Of a DNA stretch of 64,000 nt, positions 54,717 through 62,769 are shown piece by piece. How positions within the stretch are numbered: the first letter of the stretch is position 1; each line of letters begins with the position of its first letter. The stretch is from a bacterium (lineage in GTDB: Bacteria > Desulfobacterota > Binatia > DP-6). The DNA lies in contig JAHCID010000001.1 in assembly GCA_026129405.1 (NCBI GenBank), forward strand, positions 1,767,237-1,831,236, written 5' to 3'. Position numbers and translations under genes: made by a program. The notes below the pieces were generated by a model, which had not been told where the DNA came from, searched no databases, and worked only from the letters and a program-made list of their open reading frames with translations.

Positions 54717-55637
54717 TCACCTGGGCGGCGCGCCAGGTCTCCTCGCGGTCGACCGTCGCGCGGGCGACGAGCGCCGGCGATCTCGTCGGCGATGGCCGAG
54801 CCCGCTCCGCGACGCCGCAGGCTCGGCGGCCAGCGCGCTCGCGCCGGCGCTCGGTCGCGAGGGCGCCCTCGGCGTCGACGGCGGCGCGCGAGCGCTCGTC
54901 GCCGGAGCGGGCGTTCTCGACCTCCGAGCCCGGAGAGCACGCGGCGCAGGCGCTCGCGGCGCTCGGGCTCCACACCGCGTCGCCAGCTGATCGGCCACGG
55001 CGCCGACGCCCGGCAGCGCGCGCGCCCACTCGAGCAGCCGGCCGACCTCGGCGACGACCGGCGCGACGCCGCGCAGCGCCTGCTCGGCGATCGTGTCGAG
55101 CAGCGCGGGCGTCGTCCGGCGCCGGCGCTGCCCGGCGCGGGCGCGGTGATGGATGGTCTCGACGAGCCGCGCGATCACGGCCAGGCGCTCGCCGCCGCCG
55201 ACGAGCGCGGCGTCGGCGAAGGTGTCGGCGTCGGCTCCGACGAGGAGGACGACGGCGAGCGGGCGGCCGTCGACGACGAGCGGCAGGCAGGCGATCGCGC
55301 CGGCCGGCTCCCCGTCGGGCACGAGCACGGGCAGGGGGGCCTCGTCGCTCGCGACGACCACCCGCGGCCGGCGGTCGCGCAGGCAGGCGAGGGCGGCGTC
55401 CCAGCCGCCGTCGCCGGCGCGCATGATCCGCAGGATGCGGCAGCCCTCGTCCGACAGCCCGACCTCGGCCGCCAGGCGCAGCGTCGCCTCGCCCCAGCCG
55501 AACAGGCAGACGGCGCCGCCCGTCGCGCCGAGGCTACGCACGAGCGTGCCCAGCGCCGGGTCGAGCCGTTCCTCCGGGGCGTGCGGCCGCCCGGCAGATC
55601 CTGCCGACGGCACGAGCGCGAGGGGTGCCGCGTCCAT
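54717..55637 (-). CDS. N-terminal part of the same GAF/coiled-coil protein (frame lost after about 54985)
   Basis: From the ATG at 55637 (GTG 55640 is in frame). Residues about 20-165 read as a GAF-like sensor domain: DPALGTLVRSLGATGGAVCLFGWGEATLRLAAEVGLSDEGC, then GAIACLPLVVDGRPLAVVLLVGADADTFADAALVGGGERLAVIARLVETI. After LLEWARALPGVGAVADQLATR the frame stops making sense. The following pieces sit in other frames (VEPERRERLRRVLSG, then SEVENARSGDERSRAAVD), leading through several more switches to the C-terminal part at 54250. The intact product would be about 1,000 residues: a cytosolic GAF-coiled-coil-pseudo-receiver signalling protein. Clustered indels in a low-quality stretch are the likely cause. 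Confidence 0.65.
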   Translation of the reverse strand: MDAAPLALVPSAGSAGRPHAPEERLDPALGTLVRSLGATGGAVCLFGWGEATLRLAAEVGLSDEGCRILRIMRAGDGGWDAALACLRDRRPRVVVASDEAPLPVLVPDGEPAGAIACLPLVVDGRPLAVVLLVGADADTFADAALVGGGERLAVIARLVETIHHRARAGQRRRRTTPALLDTIAEQALRGVAPVVAEVGRLLEWARALPGVGAVADQLATRCGARAPRAPAPRALRARRSRTPAPATSARAPPSTPRAPSRPSAGASALAAEPAASRSGLGHRRRDRRRSSPARRSTARRPGAPPR

Positions 55638-55737
55638 CACCTGTCCCCGCTAGCTAGCTGCGTGCCGGACGTGGTCCTGGCGCGAATCCATCAAGCCCTG
55701 CTTCGGCCGGAACCGCCGCGGACTTGAGCGCCGGCGG

Positions 55738-56973
55738 TCAGAACACGGGCTGGATCGAGCGCAGCCGCTCCTCGGCGGCCGCCATGAGGGCGTCTTCGGC
55801 GCGCTCGTCGGCCGCCTCGTAGGTGACCGAGAAGCGCAGATGGGGCCCCGCGTCGTCCCACGGCACCGTCACGATCGAGTGCTCGTGGATGAGGAATTGA
55901 CTCGCGGCCTCGGCGTTCTCGAAGGTGCGGCCGCTCGCGGTCCCCTTCGGCGACGGGGTGTAGAGGAAGTAGGTACCCCCCGGCATCGCGCAGGTGAAGC
56001 CGCAGCGGCCGAGCATCGCCACCAGCTTCTCGAGCCGGCGGCGGTACTTCGCGCGTATCCCCTGCCAGATGGCGGGGTCGTCGAGCGCGGCGACGGCGGC
56101 CTTCTGGATGGCGATGAACTGGCCGGAGTCGCCGTTGTCCTTCACGTCGGCGAGCGCCTGGACGAGCGTCGGGTGGCCGCAGAACCAGCCGAGGCGCCAG
56201 CCGATCATGTCGAAGCCCTTCGACAGCGAATGGATCTCGAGGCCGACGTCCATCGCGCCGGGGACGGACAGGAAGGAGAGGGGCTCGCCGTCGTAGCAGA
56301 GGAGGCCGTGCGCGGCGTCCTGCACGACGATGACCTCGTTGGCGCGCGCGAAGTCGACCACGCGGCGGTAGAAGTCGGTGGTGGCGAGGCGTCCGGTCGG
56401 GCTGTTCGGGTAGTTGATGACGAGCAGCTTGGCGCGCCGGCGCACGTCGGCGGGGATGGCGTCGAGATCCGGCAGGAAGCCGTTCTCGCGCAGCAGCGGC
56501 AGGCGGTGCACCTCGCCGCCGAAGTACCGCGTGGCGGTGCCGGCGACCGGATAGCCGGGGACGGTCATGAGCGTCACGTCGCCGGGGTCGATGAAGCACG
56601 CCGGCACCATCGCCAGCGCGGGCTTCGAGCCGATGCAGTGGTTCACCTGCGTGGCGGCGTCGAGCCCGACGCCGAAGGTGCGCTGCATGAAGCGCGCGAC
56701 GGCCTCCTTGAACTCGGCGATGCCGTTGTCGGCGTAGCCGCGGTTCTCGGGGCGGTCGATCTCCGCCTTCATCCGCTCGCGCACGGCGGCCGGCGCCATG
56801 CCGTCGTTCTCGCCGATGCCGAAGTCGATGAGCGTACGCTCGGGGTGCTCGGCCAGCGCCTGCCGCTTGGCGCGCTTGATCTTCTCGAACTTGTAGATGT
56901 CGGTGCCCTTGCCGTAGCCGGCACCGCCGATGCGCTCGGCGAAGAGGGACTGGAACCAGGGATCGGCGCTCAT
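55738..56973 (-). CDS. dapL: LL-diaminopimelate aminotransferase
   Basis: A 411-residue PLP-dependent class I/II aminotransferase. It matches the DapL type: RIGGAGYGKGTDIYKFEKIKRAKRQA, LIDFGIGENDGMAPAAVRERM, GYADNGIAEFKEAVARFM, INYPNSPTGRLATTDFYRRVVDFA, VVQDAAHGLLCYDGEPLSFLS and the PLP-lysine block HSLSKGFDMIGWRLGWFCG. DapL converts tetrahydrodipicolinate directly to LL-diaminopimelate in the short lysine/peptidoglycan pathway found in chlamydiae, plants, archaea and some deltaproteobacteria. Length is typical. It is preceded by a 79-base gap from the alcohol dehydrogenase gene and is not linked to other dap genes. A related aminotransferase specificity is possible. Confidence 0.85.
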   Translation of the reverse strand: MSADPWFQSLFAERIGGAGYGKGTDIYKFEKIKRAKRQALAEHPERTLIDFGIGENDGMAPAAVRERMKAEIDRPENRGYADNGIAEFKEAVARFMQRTFGVGLDAATQVNHCIGSKPALAMVPACFIDPGDVTLMTVPGYPVAGTATRYFGGEVHRLPLLRENGFLPDLDAIPADVRRRAKLLVINYPNSPTGRLATTDFYRRVVDFARANEVIVVQDAAHGLLCYDGEPLSFLSVPGAMDVGLEIHSLSKGFDMIGWRLGWFCGHPTLVQALADVKDNGDSGQFIAIQKAAVAALDDPAIWQGIRAKYRRRLEKLVAMLGRCGFTCAMPGGTYFLYTPSPKGTASGRTFENAEAASQFLIHEHSIVTVPWDDAGPHLRFSVTYEAADERAEDALMAAAEERLRSIQPVF

Positions 56974-57052
56974 GGGGTCCCGGTTCTAGCGGCGGCGCTC
57001 CGGCGCGACAAGGACGGGCCGCGGCCCGCGCGCGCCGGTCCGTGGTGTTCGC

Positions 57053-58105
57053 TCAGTACTGCCCGATCACCGTCACCCCGAGCGTCCGGTATTGGTCCAT
57101 CGCCTCGAGGACGCTGCTCGCCTCTTCGAGCCCGATCGTCCTCGTGACCAGCTTGCCGGGATCGAGCCGCCCGGCCTCGACCATGCGCAGCATGCCCGCG
57201 AAGTGCGGCGCCTGCATGCCGAGCGAGCCGAGGATGCGGATCTCCTTCAGCACGATGATGTCGATCGGCAGCGCGATCTCGCCCTTCTCGGCGCCCGAGG
57301 TGAGGCCGACCTGCACGTGCCGCCCGCGCTTGCGCACGCACATCACCGAGTTGCGACAGGTGGCGGCGATGCCGAGGGCGTCGAGCGAGACGTGCGCGCC
57401 GCCGCCGGTGAGGCCCATGATGGCGCCGATCGGCTCGTCCTTGGCGGCGTTGATGGTGTGCATCGCGCCTTCCGTCTTCGCCGCCGCGAGCTTCTCGTCG
57501 GAGACGTCGACGGCGATGACGTTGGCGCCCTGCGCCGCCGCGATCTGTACCGCCGAGAGCCCGACCCCGCCGCAGCCGTGCACGGCGACCCACTCGCCGG
57601 CGCGCACCTGGCCCTCGTCGACGACGGCGTGGAACGCGGTCATGTAGCGGCAGCCCATGCTGGCGGCGTCGACGAAGGAGACCGATTCGGGCAGCCCGAC
57701 GAGGTTCACGTCGGCGTTGGGCATGCCGACGTAGCGCCCGTACCCGCCCCCGTAGGCGACGCCCGGCACGAGCGGCGTGTCGCAGACGTTCTGATGCCCG
57801 CTGCGGCACCACTCGCAGGTGCCCTCGCCCTGCGAGAAGGGCACGATCACGCGATCGCCCTTCTTCCAGCGTCGCGTCTCCGGCCCGACCTCCTCGATCA
57901 CGCCGCAGAACTCGTGCCCCATGACGTGCGGCATCGGCAGCACGATCCCGACCCAGCTCCAGTCCCCCGTCCAGAGATGCCAGTCGGTCCGGCAGATGCC
58001 GTTCGCCTCGACGCGGATGATCGCGCCGTTCGGCGGACACTGCGGATCGGGCATGTCGCGAACGACGAGCGGCTTGCGGATGGCTTCGAGTACGGCGGCG
58101 CGCAT
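57053..58105 (-). CDS. Zinc-binding medium-chain alcohol dehydrogenase
   Basis: A 350-residue MDR-family dehydrogenase. The catalytic zinc ligands are in NGICRTDWHLW and VMGHEFCGV; the structural zinc loop GEGTCEWCRSGHQNVC keeps three of the four usual cysteines. The coenzyme motif is VHGCGGVGLSAVQIAAAQGANVIAVDVSDEKL, with an Asp at the end of the second strand, so NAD(H) is likely. A strong AAGGAGGA site lies before the ATG at 58105. It oxidises an alcohol or reduces an aldehyde in the cytoplasm; the substrate is unknown. It is not similar enough to the class III enzyme at 37782 to share its role. Confidence 0.92.
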   Translation of the reverse strand: MRAAVLEAIRKPLVVRDMPDPQCPPNGAIIRVEANGICRTDWHLWTGDWSWVGIVLPMPHVMGHEFCGVIEEVGPETRRWKKGDRVIVPFSQGEGTCEWCRSGHQNVCDTPLVPGVAYGGGYGRYVGMPNADVNLVGLPESVSFVDAASMGCRYMTAFHAVVDEGQVRAGEWVAVHGCGGVGLSAVQIAAAQGANVIAVDVSDEKLAAAKTEGAMHTINAAKDEPIGAIMGLTGGGAHVSLDALGIAATCRNSVMCVRKRGRHVQVGLTSGAEKGEIALPIDIIVLKEIRILGSLGMQAPHFAGMLRMVEAGRLDPGKLVTRTIGLEEASSVLEAMDQYRTLGVTVIGQY

Positions 58106-58719
58106 GACGGGTCCTCCTTGGTGCGGGTGGGCGGGCGGCTCGGTGCCTACACCAGCGGGCGCGGACGGGGAAAGCCCCGGGGGCACATGGCGAAGTTGCC
58201 CAGGGCGCCGCAAGAACGCTAACCAACCCGCGACTTCGCGACGATGCGCAAGCGGATCGGCGCCTACCGGAGCTCGAATGCGACGGCGGTAGGTCGGGAC
58301 GGGAAGAATGCCACCAGAATCGGATGCATCCTCCTCGCCAGTCCGGTCTTCTTCCCGCGTGAGGCTGGGTACGACAGCCGCACGATTGGGCGAAGTTCAA
58401 CCTCCGTGGCCAAGGTTACGATCTCACCGCAGGCGAGGGACGACGGCGTACGAGAGCGCGTGCGCGGTGACGGCGGAGCACTCGCTACCGGTGCTCGAGG
58501 CTGCCACGGGCGCCCCGGCTCGTCGGCCACGCCGCCCCGCGGAGCGGCCCGACGAGCGTTTGCTCGACTGGCACAATGCGGAGCGCGTTCTCGGGTGATG
58601 TCCGCTCGCCTTGGGCTGATGCGGTCTATCGCGTGGGATCGTCATCCCCGCTTCACCTGCCGCCATGCGCCCTGCTATGTCCGCCGCACTTTCGACCCAC
58701 CCAAGGGGGAGGACTCGTG
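58106..58719. other. 614-base stretch without a convincing gene
   Basis: Upstream of the alcohol dehydrogenase (minus) and of the Cys-rich secreted protein (plus). Small frames exist on both strands (for example 58264-58530 minus, 88 codons) but look unlike proteins. Base composition is clearly less GC-rich than the adjacent genes. A long bulged hairpin lies at 58518-58557. The GGGGGAGGA site at its right end serves the gene at 58720. Confidence 0.5.
58518..58557. repeat. Bulged extragenic hairpin sharing its core with 22057-22079
   Basis: Outer stem GCTCGTCGG/CCGACGAGC (58518-58526 with 58549-58557), a CCAC bulge, then an inner stem GCCGC/GCGGC (58531-58535 with 58544-58548) and an 8-base loop. 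The outer arms equal the core of the palindrome at 22057-22079. It may be a REP-like element or part of a structured RNA. Confidence 0.55.
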
Positions 58720-59214
58720 ATGGCGGATCGGCGAAGCGGGCGTGCGACGTGGCTCGGGATCGGGATCGTGCTCGTGGTGGCGGCGACGGCGGGCGCGCAG
58801 ATGGGGCAGGCGGGGACGGGATGCTGCTGCGTCACCGACGGGATCGCCTACCGGTGCTCGGACCTGACGCAGGCGGAGTGCCTGAAGCAGGAGCCGCAGG
58901 CGCCGAAGTTCGACACCAAGGCCGACTGGAAGGCGGCCTGGGGCAAGTTCGTGGAGGCCTCGAAGACGCAGGAGGCGCGGCCGATGAGCGGGGGGTGGAT
59001 CGCCGAGTCGTGCCTCGACGACATCAACCCGAAGACGGGCGAGCCGAAGGGTGCGCCGACCGGGTGCTGCTGCTATCCGCCGGCCGAGGCGGGGGGCGCG
59101 CCGACCTGCAAGGCCAGCGTCACGGAGTTCGACTGCAAGGCCGAGTGCTCGCTCCTGAAGGACGGCCGCCTGCCGTCGGGCTGCACCTGGAACGCGGGCG
59201 CCTGCGCCCACTGA
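58720..59214 (+). CDS. Secreted cysteine-rich protein with two Cys-Cys-Cys repeats
   Basis: A 164-residue protein after a strong GGGGGAGGA site; signal peptide about residues 1-28 (WLGIGIVLVVAATAGAQ). The mature part of about 135 residues holds 14 Cys in two similar halves. Each starts with a GCCC triplet (GTGCCCVTDG and TGCCCYPPAE) followed by a segment resembling SDLTQAECL or SVTEFDCKAECS. The second half ends SGCTWNAGAC. The pattern suggests a duplicated disulphide or metal-binding module. I know no family with it. It is convergent with the dehydrogenase at 59222, 7 bases apart. Confidence 0.75.
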   Translation: MADRRSGRATWLGIGIVLVVAATAGAQMGQAGTGCCCVTDGIAYRCSDLTQAECLKQEPQAPKFDTKADWKAAWGKFVEASKTQEARPMSGGWIAESCLDDINPKTGEPKGAPTGCCCYPPAEAGGAPTCKASVTEFDCKAECSLLKDGRLPSGCTWNAGACAH

Positions 59215-59221
59215 AGCGCGG

Positions 59222-60289
59222 CTAGAGGAGCCCGCGCCCCGTCACCAGCGGCAGGTCGAGCGTCGAGAGGATGCCCGGCCGCGCCGCGCAGACGGCGGGG
59301 ATCGCATGGACGAGGCGTGCGGCCGCCGTCGCGTTGCCCGCGTCGGCGGCGCTGCCGCCGCCGGCGTGCAGCGTGACGGCGACCTCGAACGACGGCTCGC
59401 CCGTCACCAGGACGGCGTAGCTGCCGCGCTGGCCGGGGGCGGGCTGCGGCCACTCCGGCGCGCACGTCGGGTCGATGCGGGTGACGTGCTCGCAGACGAC
59501 GCGCGGCCGGCCGGCGACGACGCCCTGCACCTCGAAGCGGAACGCGCCCTGCGTGCCCGCCTCGAAGACGCCCATCTCCGGCGTGTCGATGGTGCGCGCG
59601 AGCGGCCGCCGCTCGACCACGATCTCGACGCCGTCGAGGCGGACGCCGAGCCCGTCGGCGAGGACGCGCACCATCGACCCCCACACCATGTCGAGCGCGC
59701 CGGGGAAGAGCATCGGCGGCGTCTCGCCCAGGGGGCGGCCGAAGCCGATGAGGTTGCGGACGGCGTGCGGCTGGTCGTAGGTCGCGTAGTCGAAGATCTC
59801 GCGGCAGCGCAGCTCGTCGATGCGGGTGGCGACGCCCGAGAGGACGAGCGGCAGCAGGTCGACGGCCCAGCCGGGATCGATGCCGGAGACGAAGATCGAC
59901 GTGCCGCCGCCGCGGCAGGCCTCCTCCACGCGGGTGCGGAGGTCGTCCGGCACCGACGGCGGATGCAGCAGCAGGTAGATCGCGCTCGAGACGACGTTGG
60001 CGCCGGCGGCGAGGCAGCGCAGCACGTCGTCGACCGCGTCGCCGGGACGCGTGTCGCCGGTGGCGGTGTAGACGACGGCGTCGGGACGCAGGCCGAGGAC
60101 GGCGTCGACGTCGTTGGTGGCGACGACGCCCGTCGCGGGGAGGCCGGCGAGCGTGCCGGCGTCGCGGCCCACCTTGGCCGTATCCGAGACGAGGACGCCG
60201 ATCAGCTCGAGGGCGCGGTTGGCGACGACGGCCCGGATCGCGGGCTTGCCTGCGTTGCCGGTCCCCCAGACCACCACGCGATGCGGCAT
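59222..60289 (-). CDS. DapB-fold NAD(P)H-dependent dehydrogenase (amine dehydrogenase-like)
   Basis: A 355-residue protein beginning with the Rossmann motif RVVVWGTGNAGKPAIRAVVANRALELIGVLVSD, as in the dihydrodipicolinate reductase N-terminal domain. It continues AVVYTATGDTRPGDAVDDVLRCLAAGANVVSSAIYLL and VSGIDPGWAVDLLPLVLSG. This matches the group described as NAD(P)H-dependent amine dehydrogenases or 2,4-diaminopentanoate dehydrogenase-like proteins, which are common in actinobacteria and deltaproteobacteria. It is too long and divergent for true DapB. The substrate is unknown. The ATG at 60289 is clear, with the response regulator gene ending 4 bases upstream on the same strand. Confidence 0.83.
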   Translation of the reverse strand: MPHRVVVWGTGNAGKPAIRAVVANRALELIGVLVSDTAKVGRDAGTLAGLPATGVVATNDVDAVLGLRPDAVVYTATGDTRPGDAVDDVLRCLAAGANVVSSAIYLLLHPPSVPDDLRTRVEEACRGGGTSIFVSGIDPGWAVDLLPLVLSGVATRIDELRCREIFDYATYDQPHAVRNLIGFGRPLGETPPMLFPGALDMVWGSMVRVLADGLGVRLDGVEIVVERRPLARTIDTPEMGVFEAGTQGAFRFEVQGVVAGRPRVVCEHVTRIDPTCAPEWPQPAPGQRGSYAVLVTGEPSFEVAVTLHAGGGSAADAGNATAAARLVHAIPAVCAARPGILSTLDLPLVTGRGLL

Positions 60290-60293
60290 GGCG

Positions 60294-60656
60294 TCAGCAG
60301 TAGGTCGCGACCATCTGCAGGAGCCGCTCGTGGTCGAGCGGCTTCACCAGCGCGTCGACGACGCGGCTGCGCACCTTGTCGGCGGCGCTGGGGTCGGCGG
60401 TGATCACCACGACGGGCACGTCGGCCACGCTCGCGTCCTGGCGTTGGGCGTCGAGGAAGGCGCAGCCGTTCATCACCGGCATGAAGAGGTCGAGCACGAC
60501 CATGCAGGCGCCGTCGGCGCGCAGCAGCGTCAGGGCTTCGCCGCCGTCCGCGGCCGCGGCGACCGTGTAGCCCTCGGACTCGAGCAGCGCGACCAGCGAC
60601 TCGCGTACGTCGGCGTCGTCCTCCACCACCAGGATCGGCTTGTGTCCCATCGTCAT
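60294..60656 (-). CDS. Single-domain response regulator (CheY-like)
   Basis: A 120-residue stand-alone receiver. The acidic pair is in ILVVEDDADVRESLVALLESEGY, the phosphorylated Asp in CMVVLDLFMPVMNG, the Thr/Ser switch in VPVVVITADPS, and the conserved Lys in DALVKPLDHERLLQMV. No output domain is present, so it works by protein-protein contact or phosphotransfer. Its ATG overlaps the stop of the sensor kinase as ATGA, so they are a cognate pair. Asp phosphorylation by the kinase encoded upstream is expected. ATG 60650 is an alternative start. Confidence 0.93.
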   Translation of the reverse strand: MTMGHKPILVVEDDADVRESLVALLESEGYTVAAAADGGEALTLLRADGACMVVLDLFMPVMNGCAFLDAQRQDASVADVPVVVITADPSAADKVRSRVVDALVKPLDHERLLQMVATYC

Positions 60657-62707
60657 CCTCGACTTCCCTCGGCGACGCTCGATGCTCCGCTATCCGGAAC
60701 GGCGTCGGACGGCAACGTAGCGGGCGCAGCCATCTCCGCCGCGGGCAACGTGACCGTGAAGGTGGCGCCGCGGCCGTCGCCGTCGCTCGCCGCTTCGACG
60801 CGGCCGCCGTGCAGCTCGACGAGGTGGCGCACGATCGCGAGGCCGAGGCCGAGCCCGCCCTCGCGCCGCGTCGCGGCGGCCTCGCGGTGCACGAAGCGAT
60901 CGAAGACGCGGTCCACGAAGTCGGACGGAATGCCGCAGCCGGAGTCGTGCACGACGATCCGCACCGCGTCGTCGTGCCGGACGACGGCGACGCACACCTC
61001 GCCGCCGCGCGGCGTGAACTTGACGGCGTTGCTGAGCAGGTTCCACGCGATCTGCTGGAGGCGATGCGGGTCGCCGGCGACGACGAGGGGCAGGTCGGGC
61101 AGCTCGTGACGGAGCGTCACGCCCTTGGCCTCGGCGGTCGGAGCGAGCATCTCGACGGCGGCGCGCATCGACTCGCGGACGTCGACCGGGCGCGGCTCGA
61201 GACGCAGGCGGCCGGCCACGATGCGTGACACGTCGAGCAGGTCCTCGATCAGCCGCGACTGCGCGCGCGCCGCGCGCTCCATGCCGGCGAGCCCGTGCGT
61301 GATGCGGGTCGGATCGGCCTCGCGCCGGAGCGCGCGCAGCCAGTTGAGGATGGCGGTGAGCGGCGTGCGCAGCTCGTGCGAGAGCACCGACAGGAACTCG
61401 TCCTTCACCCGCGTCGCCGCCTCGGCGGCCTCGCGGGCGCCGCGCTCGCGCTCGAGGAGGCTCGCGTTGTCGAGCGCGATCGCCGCCTGCGCGGCGAGGC
61501 CGCTCACCACCCGCTCGGCGCGCTCGGTGAAGACGCCCGGCTCGGGATGGCCGAAGAAGAGGCCGCCGAGGACGGCCCCGTCGCGCGACACGACCGGGAC
61601 GGCGAGGTAGCTCGCGACCGGCAGGTGGCCTTCGGGCATGCCGCGGTGGGGCGGGTTCTGCCCGTAGCGCGCGTCCCGGCGCACGTCGCCCAGGCGGACG
61701 TTGCCCTCGCCGCGGAACGTCGGGCCGAAGAGGGCGGTGTTGCGCGGCAGGGGAAAGCGCGCGAACGCGTCGCGCGGCACGCCCGAGAGCGTATAGAGCG
61801 TGTACGACTCTCCCTGCGCGTCGACCTTGTTGTAGAAGAACGCGCCGAAGCGGGCGCCGCTCGCCTGCACGGCGGCGTCGGTCACCGACTGCACGAGACG
61901 GTCGACGTCGAGCTCGGCGACCAGCCGCTGCCCGACCTGGTTCACGGTGTCGAGGATCTCGGCGGTCTCGCGCAGCGCGTCCTCGGCGCGCTGCTGCGCG
62001 GTGCGGTCGATGAGCCAGCTCACGCCCTCGCCGGGACGGACGCGCGCGCCGGCGCACAGGATCGGAAGGTATGAGCCGTCGCGCCGGCGGATGTCGGACA
62101 CGAACGGCGCGCAGACGCCGCGCATGTGGATCTCGTCGAGGGCGCGCTCGTGGCGCGCGAGGCGATCGGCGCCGACCAGGGTGCGCCAGTCGAGCTCGCC
62201 GCGCGCCAGCGCCTCGCGGTCGTAGCCCAGCATGCGCAGGAGGGCGTCGTTCGCGTCGGTGATGCGGCCGTCGTCGTGCCAGAAGAGGATGCCGATCATG
62301 TTCGACTCGACCACGGCGCGAAATCGGCTCTCGCTTTCGACGAGCCGCTGCTGCGCCGCGCGCCGGTGGGCGAGCTCGGCGGCGAGGCGGTCGCGGTCGG
62401 CGCGCTGGCGACCGGCGACGAGGCTGATGAGCGCGCCCTCGGCGAGGAAGATGCCGAGGCGCACGAGCTGCGCCAGCGGCGAGGCCGGCGGCGGCGCGAA
62501 GACCAGCGCCGCCATCAGGCCGGACGCGGCGGCGGCGGCGAGGCCCGGGCCGACGCCGCCGGCCCAGGCCGACAGCACGACGGCGCCGAAGTAGAGGATG
62601 AAGGGCACCTGCCCGCCGAGCACGGGATCGAGCGCGAGCTTCGTCACCGTCGCGACGCCGACGGCGAGGAGCGCGATCCCGTAGGGAGCGATGCCGCGCG
62701 CTTGCAC
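60653..62707 (-). CDS. Membrane sensor histidine kinase with PAS and GAF domains
   Basis: A 684-residue kinase from a GTG at 62707. Residues about 8-100 are four hydrophobic helices like the MASE/DUF4118 type (YGIALLAVGVATVTKLALDP, FILYFGAVVLSAWAGGVGPGLAAAAASGLMAALVF). Then come a short coiled coil, a PAS domain (FRAVVESNMIGILFWHDDGRITDANDALLRMLGY, about 125-250) and a GAF domain (DRLVQSVTDAAVQASGARFGAFFYNKVD, about 275-425). The catalytic core has HisKA DEFLSVLSHELRTPLTAILNW at about 440 and HATPase IAWNLLSNAVKFTPRGGEV with VVHDSGCGI and GGLGLGLAIVRHLVE. It autophosphorylates and passes phosphate to the coupled receiver. The signal is unknown. A TTG a few codons upstream is an alternative start. 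Confidence 0.92.
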   Translation of the reverse strand: MQARGIAPYGIALLAVGVATVTKLALDPVLGGQVPFILYFGAVVLSAWAGGVGPGLAAAAASGLMAALVFAPPPASPLAQLVRLGIFLAEGALISLVAGRQRADRDRLAAELAHRRAAQQRLVESESRFRAVVESNMIGILFWHDDGRITDANDALLRMLGYDREALARGELDWRTLVGADRLARHERALDEIHMRGVCAPFVSDIRRRDGSYLPILCAGARVRPGEGVSWLIDRTAQQRAEDALRETAEILDTVNQVGQRLVAELDVDRLVQSVTDAAVQASGARFGAFFYNKVDAQGESYTLYTLSGVPRDAFARFPLPRNTALFGPTFRGEGNVRLGDVRRDARYGQNPPHRGMPEGHLPVASYLAVPVVSRDGAVLGGLFFGHPEPGVFTERAERVVSGLAAQAAIALDNASLLERERGAREAAEAATRVKDEFLSVLSHELRTPLTAILNWLRALRREADPTRITHGLAGMERAARAQSRLIEDLLDVSRIVAGRLRLEPRPVDVRESMRAAVEMLAPTAEAKGVTLRHELPDLPLVVAGDPHRLQQIAWNLLSNAVKFTPRGGEVCVAVVRHDDAVRIVVHDSGCGIPSDFVDRVFDRFVHREAAATRREGGLGLGLAIVRHLVELHGGRVEAASDGDGRGATFTVTLPAAEMAAPATLPSDAVPDSGASSVAEGSRG

Positions 62708-62769
62708 GGGGCGCAGGATGCGGGGAGGCCGCCCGGTCGTCAACGCGCGACGTGACGTCGCGGCGCGGA

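Noticed and set aside
58264-58530. 88-codon minus-strand frame in the 614-base gap
   Set aside because: No start signal and no protein-like pattern; it overlaps the bulged hairpin.
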